From JAUMBM01 sp964645715 (GTDB taxonomy: Bacteria; Bacteroidota; Bacteroidia; Chitinophagales; Saprospiraceae), in assembly GCA_964645715.1 (NCBI GenBank), contig CAZYAO010000016.1:1-64000 (forward strand): DNA of 64,000 bases, read 5' to 3'. The notes under the pieces were generated by a model. That model ran no database searches. It was given only the letters and a program-made list of their open reading frames with translations, and was not told where the DNA came from. Below, piece by piece: positions 46,417 through 54,764 of this stretch; position 1 is the stretch's first letter, and the number at the start of each line of letters is the position of its first letter. The position numbers were made by a program, and so were the translations under genes.

Positions 46417-46586
46417 ATGCACGAAATATCCCTGGTAAGAAATATTTTTAATACATTGCGAAGCGAGTTTACAGAAGCGGAAATAAACAGCATTCGACGC
46501 ATCAACCTGACGGCGGGCGTCCTCTCTAACGTTGAGCCCCGGCTGATGCAAAACGCGTTTGAAGCAGTGATTGCCACTGAGCTGCC
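46417..46586 (+). CDS. hypA: Nickel metallochaperone HypA, cut by gap
   Basis: The first 56 residues of HypA, which hands nickel to HypB. The start MHEISLVRNIFNTLRSEF has the Met-His-Glu nickel site that defines the family. The zinc-binding C-terminal half is lost in the N gap. It lies 2 bp after the DUF151 gene. Confidence 0.9.
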
Positions 46587-46686
46587 NNNNNNNNNNNNNN
46601 NNNNNNNNNNNNNNNNNNNNNNNNNNNNNNNNNNNNNNNNNNNNNNNNNNNNNNNNNNNNNNNNNNNNNNNNNNNNNNNNNNNNNN
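46587..46686. other. Scaffold gap (100 N)
   Basis: Exactly 100 undetermined bases. The rest of hypA is hidden here, and possibly hypE, the only core maturation gene not seen in this window. The two sides may be further apart than shown. Confidence 0.99.
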
Positions 46687-47399
46687 TCTAGCAGACTGTA
46701 GGTGCCAAAAAGCCTGTCCCAGATAGAGAAGATGTTGCCATAATTGCTGTCTGTGTACGGGAGGCGGTAGTGATGGTGCACCCGATGCATAGCGGGGGTT
46801 ACAATCAGCCAGCCCAGCGTGCGGTTGAGCCAGCCGGGAACGCGGATATTGGCGTGATTGAACTGTGACATAGCCGCAGACATAGACTGGTACAGCATAA
46901 CGGTATACACAGGCGCACCGCTGACAATGACAGCCAGGGTAGTAAATACGAAGCGCACAACACTTTCACCCGGGTGATGGCGGTTGGCAGAGCTGGCATC
47001 GACATGTGTATCTGTGTGATGAATCAGGTGAAACCGCCACATCCAGCGCACTTTGTGCTGCACCCAATGGACAAACCAGGCACCAATGAGATCTAGCAAC
47101 AGCAAGCCCAGCAGAATCTCCAGCCAGAGCGGCAGCGAAGGCAGCCACTGCAAAATGCCGACATGCCTACTGGCCACAAAATCGCTGCTAAAGAGCAGGA
47201 TACCCGCCATGACGAAGTTGACGAGTACCGTTGTCAACGTAAAGACCAAATTGGTACCCAAGTGCCGCCAACGATGATAATCCCAGCGGAACATAGGTGC
47301 GGCCGTTTCCAGCAGCATGAAAAAAGTTAGGCCTCCGATGAGGATGGCGGAGCGATGCGCGGAGGGTATATTTGAAAAGTAATCGGCCAGAAAATCCAT
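46687..47399 (-). CDS. Sterol desaturase/fatty acid hydroxylase family protein, 3' end lost in gap
   Basis: At least 237 residues. Four or so membrane segments and the three His clusters of the di-iron family are present: HWVQHKVRWMWRFH, HLIHHTD with nearby NRHHP, and MHRVHHHYRLP. It probably hydroxylates or desaturates a membrane lipid. The C-terminus runs into the N gap. I start at MDFLADYFSN, not at a 23-residue longer frame rich in basic residues without a family match. Confidence 0.85.
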
Positions 47400-47593
47400 A
47401 CAGCAGCGGTTAAAATTTTTGCAGGCAACGAAATTAGGCAATCGGCGGGGTAATTGCCTTTTCAACAAGCAAAAATTTTTTCATTTACGGACTTATCCGT
47501 TTTTTTACACAATTCTACAGACATTGGCAACACGGGCTGCATCCTTAAAAAGGGAGGGATATACAAAGAATAGCAAAAAAACAACGTTAAATT

Positions 47594-47624
47594 TTTGTAG
47601 AAATCACAGAAAGCAATATCTTTG
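47594..47624 (+). promoter_or_regulatory. Promoter of tRNA-Lys
   Basis: TTTG (47594-47597), 19 nt, then TATCTTTG (47617-47624): a full match to the Bacteroidota consensus. The tRNA begins 24 nt downstream. Confidence 0.75.
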
Positions 47625-47647
47625 CATCGCCTTTGAAAAAGGGTACT

Positions 47648-47720
47648 GATTCGGTAGCTCAGTCGGTAGAGCAATACACTTTTAATGTATGGGTCCTGGG
47701 TTCGAATCCCAGCCGAATCA
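47648..47720 (+). tRNA. tRNA-Lys (anticodon TTT)
   Basis: A 73-nt cloverleaf without encoded CCA. The acceptor stem GATTCGG pairs with CCGAATC, with discriminator A. The anticodon stem ATACA/TGTAT encloses the loop CTTTTAA with anticodon TTT. The T arm contains GGTTCGAATCC. It has its own promoter and a terminator. U34 of this tRNA is a target of the MnmA encoded at 17.4 kb. Confidence 0.97.
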
Positions 47721-48158
47721 CTCAAAGTCTGGCCACCAGCGTTGGTTGCCGGACTTTTTTATTTTATCCTCATCCTTTTTGGCAGTTTCGGGACCTGTAT
47801 ACATATCGCCGATGCGGAGCTGTATGAAGGCAGCGTCGATGGTGCCGCCCATGGGAGGGTTACATTTTCTGAGTCGTATTTCAGCACCTTCGATATCGGG
47901 AAATTGCTCTTTGATTCTGTGCAGAATTCGCAGGGCGAGCGTTTCGATTAGCTGCGCGGGTTCTTTCATTTCGATCTTTAACAGGCGATAGAGCGTTTCG
48001 TAATTGACTGTCTGGTGGAGATCGTCCTGTTGGCCGGCCTCTACAACGGGAATGGAGACGGACAGATCGATGATGAATGCGGTACCCAGTAGTTGTTCTT
48101 CCGGGTAGTAGCCATGCGGGCCGCGGAGGCGAACGCCTTCCAATCCGATGATTGCCAT
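47718..48158 (-). CDS. folB: Dihydroneopterin aldolase
   Basis: A 146-residue enzyme of folate synthesis that cleaves dihydroneopterin. Family blocks are IGLEGVRLRGPHGYYPEEQL and TVNYETLYRLLKIEM, with the catalytic Lys in AEIRLRKCNPPMGG. The last 20 residues (from about AKKDEDKIKK) lie beyond the normal family end and are encoded by the antisense of the tRNA terminator. The stop codon is the complement of the last three bases of tRNA-Lys. Confidence 0.92.
   Translation of the reverse strand: MAIIGLEGVRLRGPHGYYPEEQLLGTAFIIDLSVSIPVVEAGQQDDLHQTVNYETLYRLLKIEMKEPAQLIETLALRILHRIKEQFPDIEGAEIRLRKCNPPMGGTIDAAFIQLRIGDMYTGPETAKKDEDKIKKSGNQRWWPDFE
47724..47760 (+). terminator. Terminator of tRNA-Lys
   Basis: AAAGTCTGGC (47724-47733) pairs with GCCGGACTTT (47748-47757) with one T-G pair; TTTTTT closes it. 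It lies within the 3' end of the antisense folB frame. Confidence 0.8.
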
Positions 48159-48266
48159 GTGAATTGCTGATTTTTATACGTAGGAAGAATACTGTTGACA
48201 AAGGTAGTTATTGCAGCCAGCTTGGAATAAAATATTTCGCTGCTGCTGTTGGTACAGTGAATTCCG

Positions 48267-48308
48267 CGCCAAATACTTTTTGGCGGTGCAGGCCGCCAAA
48301 AAGTGTTT
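48267..48308. repeat. 18-bp hairpin in a divergent promoter region
   Basis: CCAAATACTTTTTGGCGG (48267-48284) and its complement (48291-48308), with one T-G pair and a 6-nt loop. It belongs to the CTTTGGCGGC-like hairpin set but lies between the divergent folB and PBP1A genes, where a terminator is not expected. The other 200 bp here show nothing certain. Confidence 0.6.
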
Positions 48309-48419
48309 GGAGACAGCCTTCCAATGTGCGTAAAAATTCGTATCTTCGCTGTCTGAAAATATAAGCAATCTCTGGTGCGAGCCTGCCCGTCCGTGAGCAG
48401 AGAGAGGAAATTCTACTAT

Positions 48420-50930
48420 ATGCGCAAACTGTTCAATCGGCTGATAAACAGCACTGACCATCCACACTACAAGTCTGTTGTGTTGTTGATGTGGCGGCTG
48501 TTGTTGGGAGGAGTTATCCTGGTGCTGCTGCTATTTATCATATTATCGTTTACGAAGCTGCCTTCGGTAGCGGAGTTGGAGAATCCCCGCAGCAACCAGG
48601 CATCACAAGTCCTCAGTGATGACGGTACGGTGCTGGGCAAATACTACACAGAAAACAGGGTACAGGTAGAGTATAAAGATTTGTCCCCACACCTCGTCAA
48701 TGCGTTGATAGCTACGGAGGACAAGCGTTTCATGGATCATTCCGGTATTGATTTTGTGGGTGCTGTACGCGCCATTGTGTTTCTTGGAAGCCGGGGTGGC
48801 GGCAGTACGATTACCCAACAGCTTGCCAAGCAACTTTTTACTGTGCAGGTTTCTGACAACATTGTCGAGCGCATCATACAGAAGCTCAAGGAGTGGATTA
48901 TTGCGGTACAATTGGAGCGCAGGTATACCAAGGAGGAGATCATAGCACTCTACCTCAATCGCTATGATTTTATCAATGGTGCGCAAGGTATACGTGCAGC
49001 GAGTGAGATTTATTTCAACACGCACCCCAAAGATTTGGCTGTACAGGATGCGGCTTTGTTGGTGGGTATGCTTAAAAATGCCTCTTCGTATAACCCACTC
49101 CGTCGTCCGGAATTGGCGCTACAAAGGCGGTCTGTGGTGCTTAAACAGATGGTTACCAGTAAATTTATCACGGAGGCGGAGTATCGTCAGCTGATACGCA
49201 AACCCATAGGACTACAGTATACACGACAAACGCACACGGATGGGCTGGCGCCGTATATGCGCATGGAGCTGGGCAAACAGCTGCGGCAGCTGCTCAGTCA
49301 GCCGGAGTACAGGAAGCCGGATGGCAGTATGTACGATCTTTATCGCGATGGTCTGCGCATTTATACCAGCATCAATGCTGATATGCAGCGCATTGCTGAA
49401 GAGGAGATGGAAAAGCACATGGCTCAGCTCCAGCGGGTATTTTTTACCCACTGGAAGGGCAGAGATCCCTGGACATACGACAATGCGTCTTCTACCACCA
49501 AGGTTCCTGTTGAGCGGCGCGAACTGGAGTTTACGCTTTACCTGCGTGCGTCGGAGCGCTACCAGAAACTCCGGGTGGAGTATCTGGCGGAGATTATTAC
49601 AGCATTGGAGGAAGAGACAGGTGTGCGTTTCCACGAAGATGACAGAGAGATTGAGCGCATTCTGCGCGAAAAGCAGAACCCTGGCCATTTTGACAAGCTC
49701 ATCAAGGCGAAGCTGATATCGGAAGAGCTCGCAGACCGTTACAGCCGGGTGCTGCAAAGCGACAGGCTGCCTACGCTCGAGCGGCAGTGGGCTGCCTTGC
49801 AGGCGGCTGCAAAACGCAGCTTTAATACGCCGATACCTATGCGGGTTTTTGCTTACAATGACAGGCATGCTATAGACACCGTTATGAGCCCGCGCGACTC
49901 CCTGAAGTACCTCAGTATGTTTCTGCAGACGGGTATTATGGCGGTTGAGCCGTCATCCGGCGAGGTAAAAGTATGGGTAGGCGGTATCAATCACGAATGG
50001 TTTCAGTACGATCACGTCAACCGGGAGACTCGCCGGCAGGTGGGATCTACTTTCAAGCCTTTTGTCTACGCGACAGCCATCGCCATGCAGGGGCTTAGTC
50101 CCTGCTTTGAGGTAGTTGACCGGCCGGTGACCATTGGTCCGGGCGAGGGCGAGTTTGGGCTGATCAAAGCCTGGACGCCCCGCAACGCTGACGGGGACTA
50201 TACCGGCAACTCATATACCCTTTTTGAGGCACTCAACAAATCGGTCAATACGGTTTCTGCTTACTTGATGAAAGAACTTGGCAGTCCGGAACCTGTGCGT
50301 ACACTAGCGGCGCAGATGGGCATCAACAAATCGGTACTGCCCTCATCTCCGTCTATTTGTCTGGGTTCCGTAGATCTGTCGGTAGAAGAGATGACGGGGG
50401 CTTATGCGACATTTATCAACAATGGCATTTATGCCAAACCCATGCTGTTGTTGCGGGTAGAGGACCGATTCGGCAATATCATCTACGAATCCCTGCCGGA
50501 AGAAAACCTGGCACTCAGTCCGGCCTACAACTATACCATGGTGACCATGCTGGAGAAAGCCCTTACCAACCGGGGCAAGGTATTGGGACCTGTGGGCGGT
50601 AAAACAGGAACGACCAACGACTATGCAGACGGTTGGTTTATGGGGATTACACCCAAGCTTGTGGTGGGTACTTGGGTTGGAGGCGATAAACGCTGGATAG
50701 CCTTCCGGGATCTGACCTACGGGCAGGGATCCCGCATGGCAAGGCCTTTTTTCCTGTCTTTCATTGAGCGGCTGCAGAATGATCCTGCGATTAACTGGGA
50801 TAAGACGGCCACCTTTTACAAACCGCCGGGGGATTTGGGCATTGAACTAGATTGCAATGCATACAGAGGAGCGCTCAACAGCGATGCTGCATTTGATCGA
50901 CGCATCGATAACCAGCCGGATTTTGACTGA
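48420..50930 (+). CDS. Penicillin-binding protein 1A (bifunctional transglycosylase/transpeptidase)
   Basis: An 836-residue cell-wall synthase. One membrane anchor lies at about 24-45 (LLLGGVILVLLLFIILSF). The glycosyltransferase 51 domain (about 65-240) has the catalytic Glu in ATEDKRFMDHSGIDFVG and GGSTITQQLAKQLF. The transpeptidase domain (about 500-790) has the active Ser in GSTFKPFVYATA, the SxN motif in NKSVNTVSAYL and KTG in GGKTGTTNDYADGW. I start at MRKLFNRL, dropping a 15-residue extension. gyrB follows after 72 bp. Confidence 0.95.
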   Translation: MRKLFNRLINSTDHPHYKSVVLLMWRLLLGGVILVLLLFIILSFTKLPSVAELENPRSNQASQVLSDDGTVLGKYYTENRVQVEYKDLSPHLVNALIATEDKRFMDHSGIDFVGAVRAIVFLGSRGGGSTITQQLAKQLFTVQVSDNIVERIIQKLKEWIIAVQLERRYTKEEIIALYLNRYDFINGAQGIRAASEIYFNTHPKDLAVQDAALLVGMLKNASSYNPLRRPELALQRRSVVLKQMVTSKFITEAEYRQLIRKPIGLQYTRQTHTDGLAPYMRMELGKQLRQLLSQPEYRKPDGSMYDLYRDGLRIYTSINADMQRIAEEEMEKHMAQLQRVFFTHWKGRDPWTYDNASSTTKVPVERRELEFTLYLRASERYQKLRVEYLAEIITALEEETGVRFHEDDREIERILREKQNPGHFDKLIKAKLISEELADRYSRVLQSDRLPTLERQWAALQAAAKRSFNTPIPMRVFAYNDRHAIDTVMSPRDSLKYLSMFLQTGIMAVEPSSGEVKVWVGGINHEWFQYDHVNRETRRQVGSTFKPFVYATAIAMQGLSPCFEVVDRPVTIGPGEGEFGLIKAWTPRNADGDYTGNSYTLFEALNKSVNTVSAYLMKELGSPEPVRTLAAQMGINKSVLPSSPSICLGSVDLSVEEMTGAYATFINNGIYAKPMLLLRVEDRFGNIIYESLPEENLALSPAYNYTMVTMLEKALTNRGKVLGPVGGKTGTTNDYADGWFMGITPKLVVGTWVGGDKRWIAFRDLTYGQGSRMARPFFLSFIERLQNDPAINWDKTATFYKPPGDLGIELDCNAYRGALNSDAAFDRRIDNQPDFD

Positions 50931-51002
50931 TAACATAGTATGTTCGGCGGCTGAAAAAACAGCAGGGATGCTGCATTTACTATTTTTCGCTAATTTTATT
51001 GC

Positions 51003-52976
51003 ATGAATGATATGAAACAAGGAGAGGACATTCGACCCAACCCTTCTGACTACAATGCCAGTAATATTACGGCACTCGAAGGGCTCGAAGCCGTGCGCAA
51101 GCGGCCTGGCATGTATATTGGAAGTACAGATACCAAGGGACTCCACCATTTGGTATGGGAGGTCGTCGATAACTCTATCGATGAGCACCTGGCGGGTTAT
51201 TGTACAGACATAGATCTTGTGATCCATGCGGATAATTCGGTCACGGTCAGAGACAATGGGCGCGGTATTCCCACGGGTATGCACGAAAAGCTGAATAAGT
51301 CTGCCTTGGAGGTGGTCATGACGGTGCTGCACGCAGGGGGCAAGTTTGATAAAGACACCTATAAGGTATCGGGAGGTCTGCACGGCGTGGGTATTTCCTG
51401 CGTCAATGCATTGTCGACCTATGTGCGGGTAGAAGTACATCGCGAGGGCAAGATTTTTGAGCAGGAGTACAGTATTGGCAAACCCCTTGGGGAAGTTAAA
51501 GTAATTGGTGAATCTGATCGCACGGGAACGACCGTCACCTTCCGGCCTGACGATACTATTTTCGAAACGACGGAGTTTAAATACGAGGTACTGGCTGCCC
51601 GTCTTCGGGAGATGGCCTACCTCAATGCCGGGCTGCGGCTGAGTCTCACGGACGAGCGCGAGTTGGATGATAAAAAGGAGCGGCGTGAGGATTTTCATTC
51701 GGAAGGCGGGCTGCGCGAATTTGTGCTCTACCTCGATGAAGGCAAGACCAAGCTCATTGATAAGCCCATCTGGGTAAAAGGAGAGGAAGAGAATGTAGAG
51801 GTGGAAGTGGCCATACAGTACAACACTTCTTTCTCAGAAAACATTTATTCTTTCGTCAACAACATTAACACCCGGGAGGGGGGCACACATGTTGCCGGCT
51901 TCCGCCGTGCGTTAACCCGTGTATTCAGCAAATACGGGGAAGACAGCGGGATGTTTAAAAAGCTTAAGTTCAAGGTCTCCGGGGAAGATTTCCGGGAAGG
52001 TCTCACCGCTGTGGTATCGGTCAAGGTACCTGAGCCGCAGTTTAAAGGACAGACAAAAGGTGAGCTTGGCAATTCTGAGGTTACGGGTATCGTGTCCCGA
52101 TCTGTTGGTGACGCACTGATGGTTTTTTTGGAAGAAAACCCCAATGAGGCTCGCCGCATTGTAGATAAGGTGATTTTAGCAGCTACTGCCCGCCATGCTG
52201 CGCGCAAGGCGCGGGAGATGGTGCAGCGCAAAAACGTGCTCACTGGCGGAGGGCTGCCCGGCAAACTGGCCGACTGCAGTTCGCGGGATCCCGGAGAGGC
52301 TGAGATATTCCTTGTGGAAGGGGACTCGGCCGGTGGCACGGCCAAGCAGGGGCGCGACCGCAATTTTCAGGCAATTTTACCGCTGCGCGGAAAAATCCTC
52401 AACGTAGAGAAGGCCATGGAGCATAAGATCTACGAAAATGAGGAAATTAAAAACCTTTTTACCGCGCTTGGGGTGCGTATTGAGGAGGGCAGCGATGGCG
52501 AGCGGGTGCTGAATATTGAAAAACTCCGCTATCATAAGGTCATCATCATGTGTGATGCCGATGTTGACGGCAGCCACATAACCACGCTCATACTCACCTT
52601 CTTTTTCCGCTACATGCGCGAGTTAGTAGAGCAGGGGTATATCTACATTGCGCAACCGCCGTTGTATTTGGTCAAAAAAGGAAAAAATGCTGTGTATGCC
52701 TGGAACGAAGAGGAGCGACTCCAGGCTGTTGCCCAGTTTGGCGGGCACGAAAATGACAACAATATCAAGATTCAGCGCTATAAGGGATTGGGTGAGATGA
52801 ATGCCGAGCAGCTTTGGGAGACGACGATGGATCCGAGCATGCGCAACCTGCAGCAGGTGACCATTGAGGATGCCCGTGAGGCCGACCGTGTTTTTGCTAT
52901 GCTGATGGGCGATGAGGTGCCACCGCGGCGTGCATTTATTGAGGCCAATGCTAAGTATGCTAAGGTAGACGCCTGA
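51003..52976 (+). CDS. gyrB: DNA gyrase subunit B
   Basis: A 657-residue type II topoisomerase subunit that supplies ATP-driven negative supercoiling with GyrA. The GHKL ATPase domain has VVDNSIDEHLAGYC, DNGRGIP and GLHGVGISCVNALS. The TOPRIM domain has IFLVEGDSAGGTAKQGRDR and CDADVDGSHI. The C-terminus QRYKGLGEMNAEQLWETTMD is typical of GyrB. The length matches the short Bacteroidota form. It is followed by a strong terminator. Confidence 0.96.
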   Translation: MNDMKQGEDIRPNPSDYNASNITALEGLEAVRKRPGMYIGSTDTKGLHHLVWEVVDNSIDEHLAGYCTDIDLVIHADNSVTVRDNGRGIPTGMHEKLNKSALEVVMTVLHAGGKFDKDTYKVSGGLHGVGISCVNALSTYVRVEVHREGKIFEQEYSIGKPLGEVKVIGESDRTGTTVTFRPDDTIFETTEFKYEVLAARLREMAYLNAGLRLSLTDERELDDKKERREDFHSEGGLREFVLYLDEGKTKLIDKPIWVKGEEENVEVEVAIQYNTSFSENIYSFVNNINTREGGTHVAGFRRALTRVFSKYGEDSGMFKKLKFKVSGEDFREGLTAVVSVKVPEPQFKGQTKGELGNSEVTGIVSRSVGDALMVFLEENPNEARRIVDKVILAATARHAARKAREMVQRKNVLTGGGLPGKLADCSSRDPGEAEIFLVEGDSAGGTAKQGRDRNFQAILPLRGKILNVEKAMEHKIYENEEIKNLFTALGVRIEEGSDGERVLNIEKLRYHKVIIMCDADVDGSHITTLILTFFFRYMRELVEQGYIYIAQPPLYLVKKGKNAVYAWNEEERLQAVAQFGGHENDNNIKIQRYKGLGEMNAEQLWETTMDPSMRNLQQVTIEDAREADRVFAMLMGDEVPPRRAFIEANAKYAKVDA

Positions 52977-52996
52977 TGCGGCTGTTGGACGGGTAG

Positions 52997-53036
52997 AACG
53001 TTCTGTAGCAGCAACAGCTGCTACAGAACGTTTTTT
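52997..53036 (+). terminator. Terminator of gyrB
   Basis: Perfect 16-bp stem: AACGTTCTGTAGCAGC (52997-53012), loop AACA, exact complement (53017-53032), within a TTTTTT run (53031-53036). Confidence 0.9.
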
Positions 53037-53045
53037 ATTTGGAGA

Positions 53046-53459
53046 AATCTTCGAAACTATTGGATTGACGATATTGGAAACGAAATAACCTGTTTTTTCG
53101 TAGCGCCAGATAACTTTATCTCGGCTTTCACTAGCTTTCTAACCAATACGCCAGCAAACGAAAATATTGCGGCTTTGGAAGCCACGGAATTGAGGGTGAT
53201 TTCCAAAAAAGCGTTGGAAGACCTGTCTGATGTTTTTCCCAAATTGCATGTTTTCAGACGCATAATTGCAGAGAATCTATTTATCATGATGGAAAGAAGG
53301 ATTGCGATGCTGCAATTGCAATCGGCTCAGGAAAGGTATGAAAGTATGTTGAAGGAAAACCCTGAGATTATCTTGCGCGTGCCACTCCAATACACGGCAT
53401 CATTTCTTGGCATAACCCCTCAGCACCTCAGCAGATTAAGAAAAGAGTTACCCAAGTGA
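53046..53459 (+). pseudogene. 5'-truncated Crp/Fnr-family regulator
   Basis: In one frame, sequence from about 53046 reads like the inside of a Bacteroidota Crp-type protein (NEITCFFVAPDNFISAF, then LQVPL-like ILRVPLQYTASFLGITPQHL and a final LRKELPK with the helix-turn-helix). The beginning of the cyclic-nucleotide-binding domain is missing: the frame runs into the gyrB terminator with no ATG. Only a TTG at 53175 could start a 94-residue fragment. It is probably a decayed gene. An outer-membrane protein gene follows, a common neighbour of such regulators. Confidence 0.65.
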
Positions 53460-53532
53460 TTTCTTAACAAATGTTCAGTACGATGTCCGGCAGAGCTTTG
53501 ACATTTGTTGCATCATTCAAAATGCAGCAAAG

Positions 53533-54099
53533 ATGGGGAAACGGGCATTGATTTTGGGGATCGTAAGCATATTGACTACGTCTATTGCAGCGCAAGCTGG
53601 GGAGAAGGGAAGCAGATATGGCATTGAAACAGATATTCTCTGGCCATTTTTTCCGGGTGCTACGAGGACGCACTTCACCGTTAAACTATGGGAGAAAGGG
53701 GATTTACGGGGAGATATTTATGCTGGTATCAATATAGATTTCCCGCAGGAACGTGAGACGGAAGGTCGCTTTGCCGACTACAGTATTGCCAGTGGATACA
53801 GGCAATATTTTTGGAAAGGATTGCATGTAGAATTTTCGCAGACTACCGGACTTGGTGTTTTGCAGAACCATGTTACAACCGGAGAGACATATAACAGTTT
53901 TGATTGGCTGGTTACAGGATATATTGGATATAAGTTTGCGTTTGCGGGTCAGAGGCTTTACGTTTTACCTCAATTTGGGCTTGCCAGGGTTATCTATAAA
54001 TCAAATCCCTGGCCGATTTATGAAGACGAAACATTGACTAAAGAAGTTGGTGAGTCCTCGTTTATGTTGGGTTCATTGCGGTTTGGGTATAATTTTTAG
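53533..54099 (+). CDS. Predicted outer-membrane beta-barrel protein
   Basis: A 188-residue protein with signal peptide ALILGIVSILTTSIAAQAG. The mature part is a run of alternating strands (YGIETDILWPFFPGA, FTVKLWEKGDLRGDIYAGIN, YRQYFWKGLHVEFSQTTGLG) and ends SLRFGYNF with the terminal Phe of outer-membrane barrels. It is similar in size to small porin-like proteins of Bacteroidota, but I cannot assign a family. The truncated Crp-type gene upstream may have been its regulator. Confidence 0.75.
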   Translation: MGKRALILGIVSILTTSIAAQAGEKGSRYGIETDILWPFFPGATRTHFTVKLWEKGDLRGDIYAGINIDFPQERETEGRFADYSIASGYRQYFWKGLHVEFSQTTGLGVLQNHVTTGETYNSFDWLVTGYIGYKFAFAGQRLYVLPQFGLARVIYKSNPWPIYEDETLTKEVGESSFMLGSLRFGYNF

Positions 54100-54670
54100 G
54101 GGTGTTAACCGGATTGTTGCGTTGGGTGGGGGTGAAGATTACAGGGCTACGCCCCTTGATGGGGGATGATGGTTGTGCTATGGAGATTTGGGGGCTACGC
54201 CCTTGATTTTGAATAAATTGCATTGCCCAAAAACGGGGTTTCAGCGTTAAAGTCAGACACTTGCCCTGTGTTGGGGGCGTTGGCCCCTGAAATCTCCGTA
54301 GCACACCCGTAGTTTCCTGCTCACGGGGCGTTGGCCCCTGAAATCTCCGTAGCACACCCGTAGTTTCCTGCTCACGGGGCGTTGGCCCCTGAAATCTGCG
54401 TAGCACACCCGTAGTTTCCCTGCTCACGGGGCGTTGGCCCTGAAATCTCCGTAGCACCAATCATTCCATTCTCCAGCCATCTGCCCTTCATCCTTTTGAC
54501 GCAAATGCTACATTTTGTCAACTGTCCGAAAAAATCTTCCAGATCGCCCGGAAAGTACGCCCATAACTCGCCGGTCAACAGCCCTGCCAATGCCATCTCA
54601 CTCAAAATGGGGGCCTACACGAACAGCCATCAATTCCTTCCGAAAGGGAATCCCCTTCCTCATTTTTTTC
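54100..54670. other. Non-coding region with repeats and fragments
   Basis: Between the outer-membrane protein and the blaI operon. It holds two GGGGCTACGCCC-like stretches (around 54140 and 54192), a 51-bp tandem repeat (listed separately), and a minus-strand frame around 54460-54605 (SEMALAGLLTGELWAYFPGD) that may be a gene remnant. I see no convincing complete gene. Confidence 0.6.
54274..54458. repeat. 51-bp tandem repeat, about 3.6 copies
   Basis: Copies start at 54274, 54325, 54376 and 54428 (the last partial). Each begins GGGGCGTTGGCCCC, itself a small hairpin, and continues TGAAATCTCCGTAGCACACC. Copy 3 has one extra C, and a few point changes occur. Translating it on the minus strand gives repeats of VLRRFQGPTPREQETTG, which I take to be a by-product. 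Confidence 0.9.
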
Positions 54671-54686
54671 TACGAAAAAATTCGTA
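54671..54686. promoter_or_regulatory. BlaI-type operator 1
   Basis: TACGAAAAAATTCGTA: perfect TACGAA-N4-TTCGTA dyad, just upstream of the -33 element of the blaI promoter. Confidence 0.75.
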
Positions 54687-54692
54687 AATAAG

Positions 54693-54724
54693 TTTGCACG
54701 TACGATAGCTTTCGTATATATTTG
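54693..54724 (+). promoter_or_regulatory. Promoter of the blaI-blaR1 operon
   Basis: TTTG (54693-54696), 20 nt, then TATATTTG (54717-54724): both Bacteroidota elements at the proper distance. Operators flank it and fill the spacer. Confidence 0.8.
54701..54716. promoter_or_regulatory. BlaI-type operator 2
   Basis: TACGATAGCTTTCGTA: TACGAA-N4-TTCGTA with one change (T for A). It fills the spacer between -33 and -7, where a bound repressor would block polymerase. Confidence 0.7.
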
Positions 54725-54728
54725 TGTG

Positions 54729-54744
54729 TACGAAATTATTCGTA
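54729..54744. promoter_or_regulatory. BlaI-type operator 3
   Basis: TACGAAATTATTCGTA: perfect TACGAA-N4-TTCGTA dyad over the expected transcription start, 20 bp before the blaI start codon. Confidence 0.75.
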
Positions 54745-54764
54745 TTAATAAGAATGCTGACAGC

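Noticed and set aside
46341..47468. A 375-residue minus-strand frame across the second gap
   Set aside because: One side is the antisense of hypA and the DUF151 gene; only the part from 46687 on is a real gene.
54274..54458. CRISPR-like array
   Set aside because: The copies are directly adjacent without variable spacers, and no cas genes are present.
54062..54460. A 132-residue protein of repeated RRFQGPTPREQETT units
   Set aside because: The repeats come from the 51-bp DNA tandem repeat; frame shifts between copies and the lack of a start signal argue against a gene.
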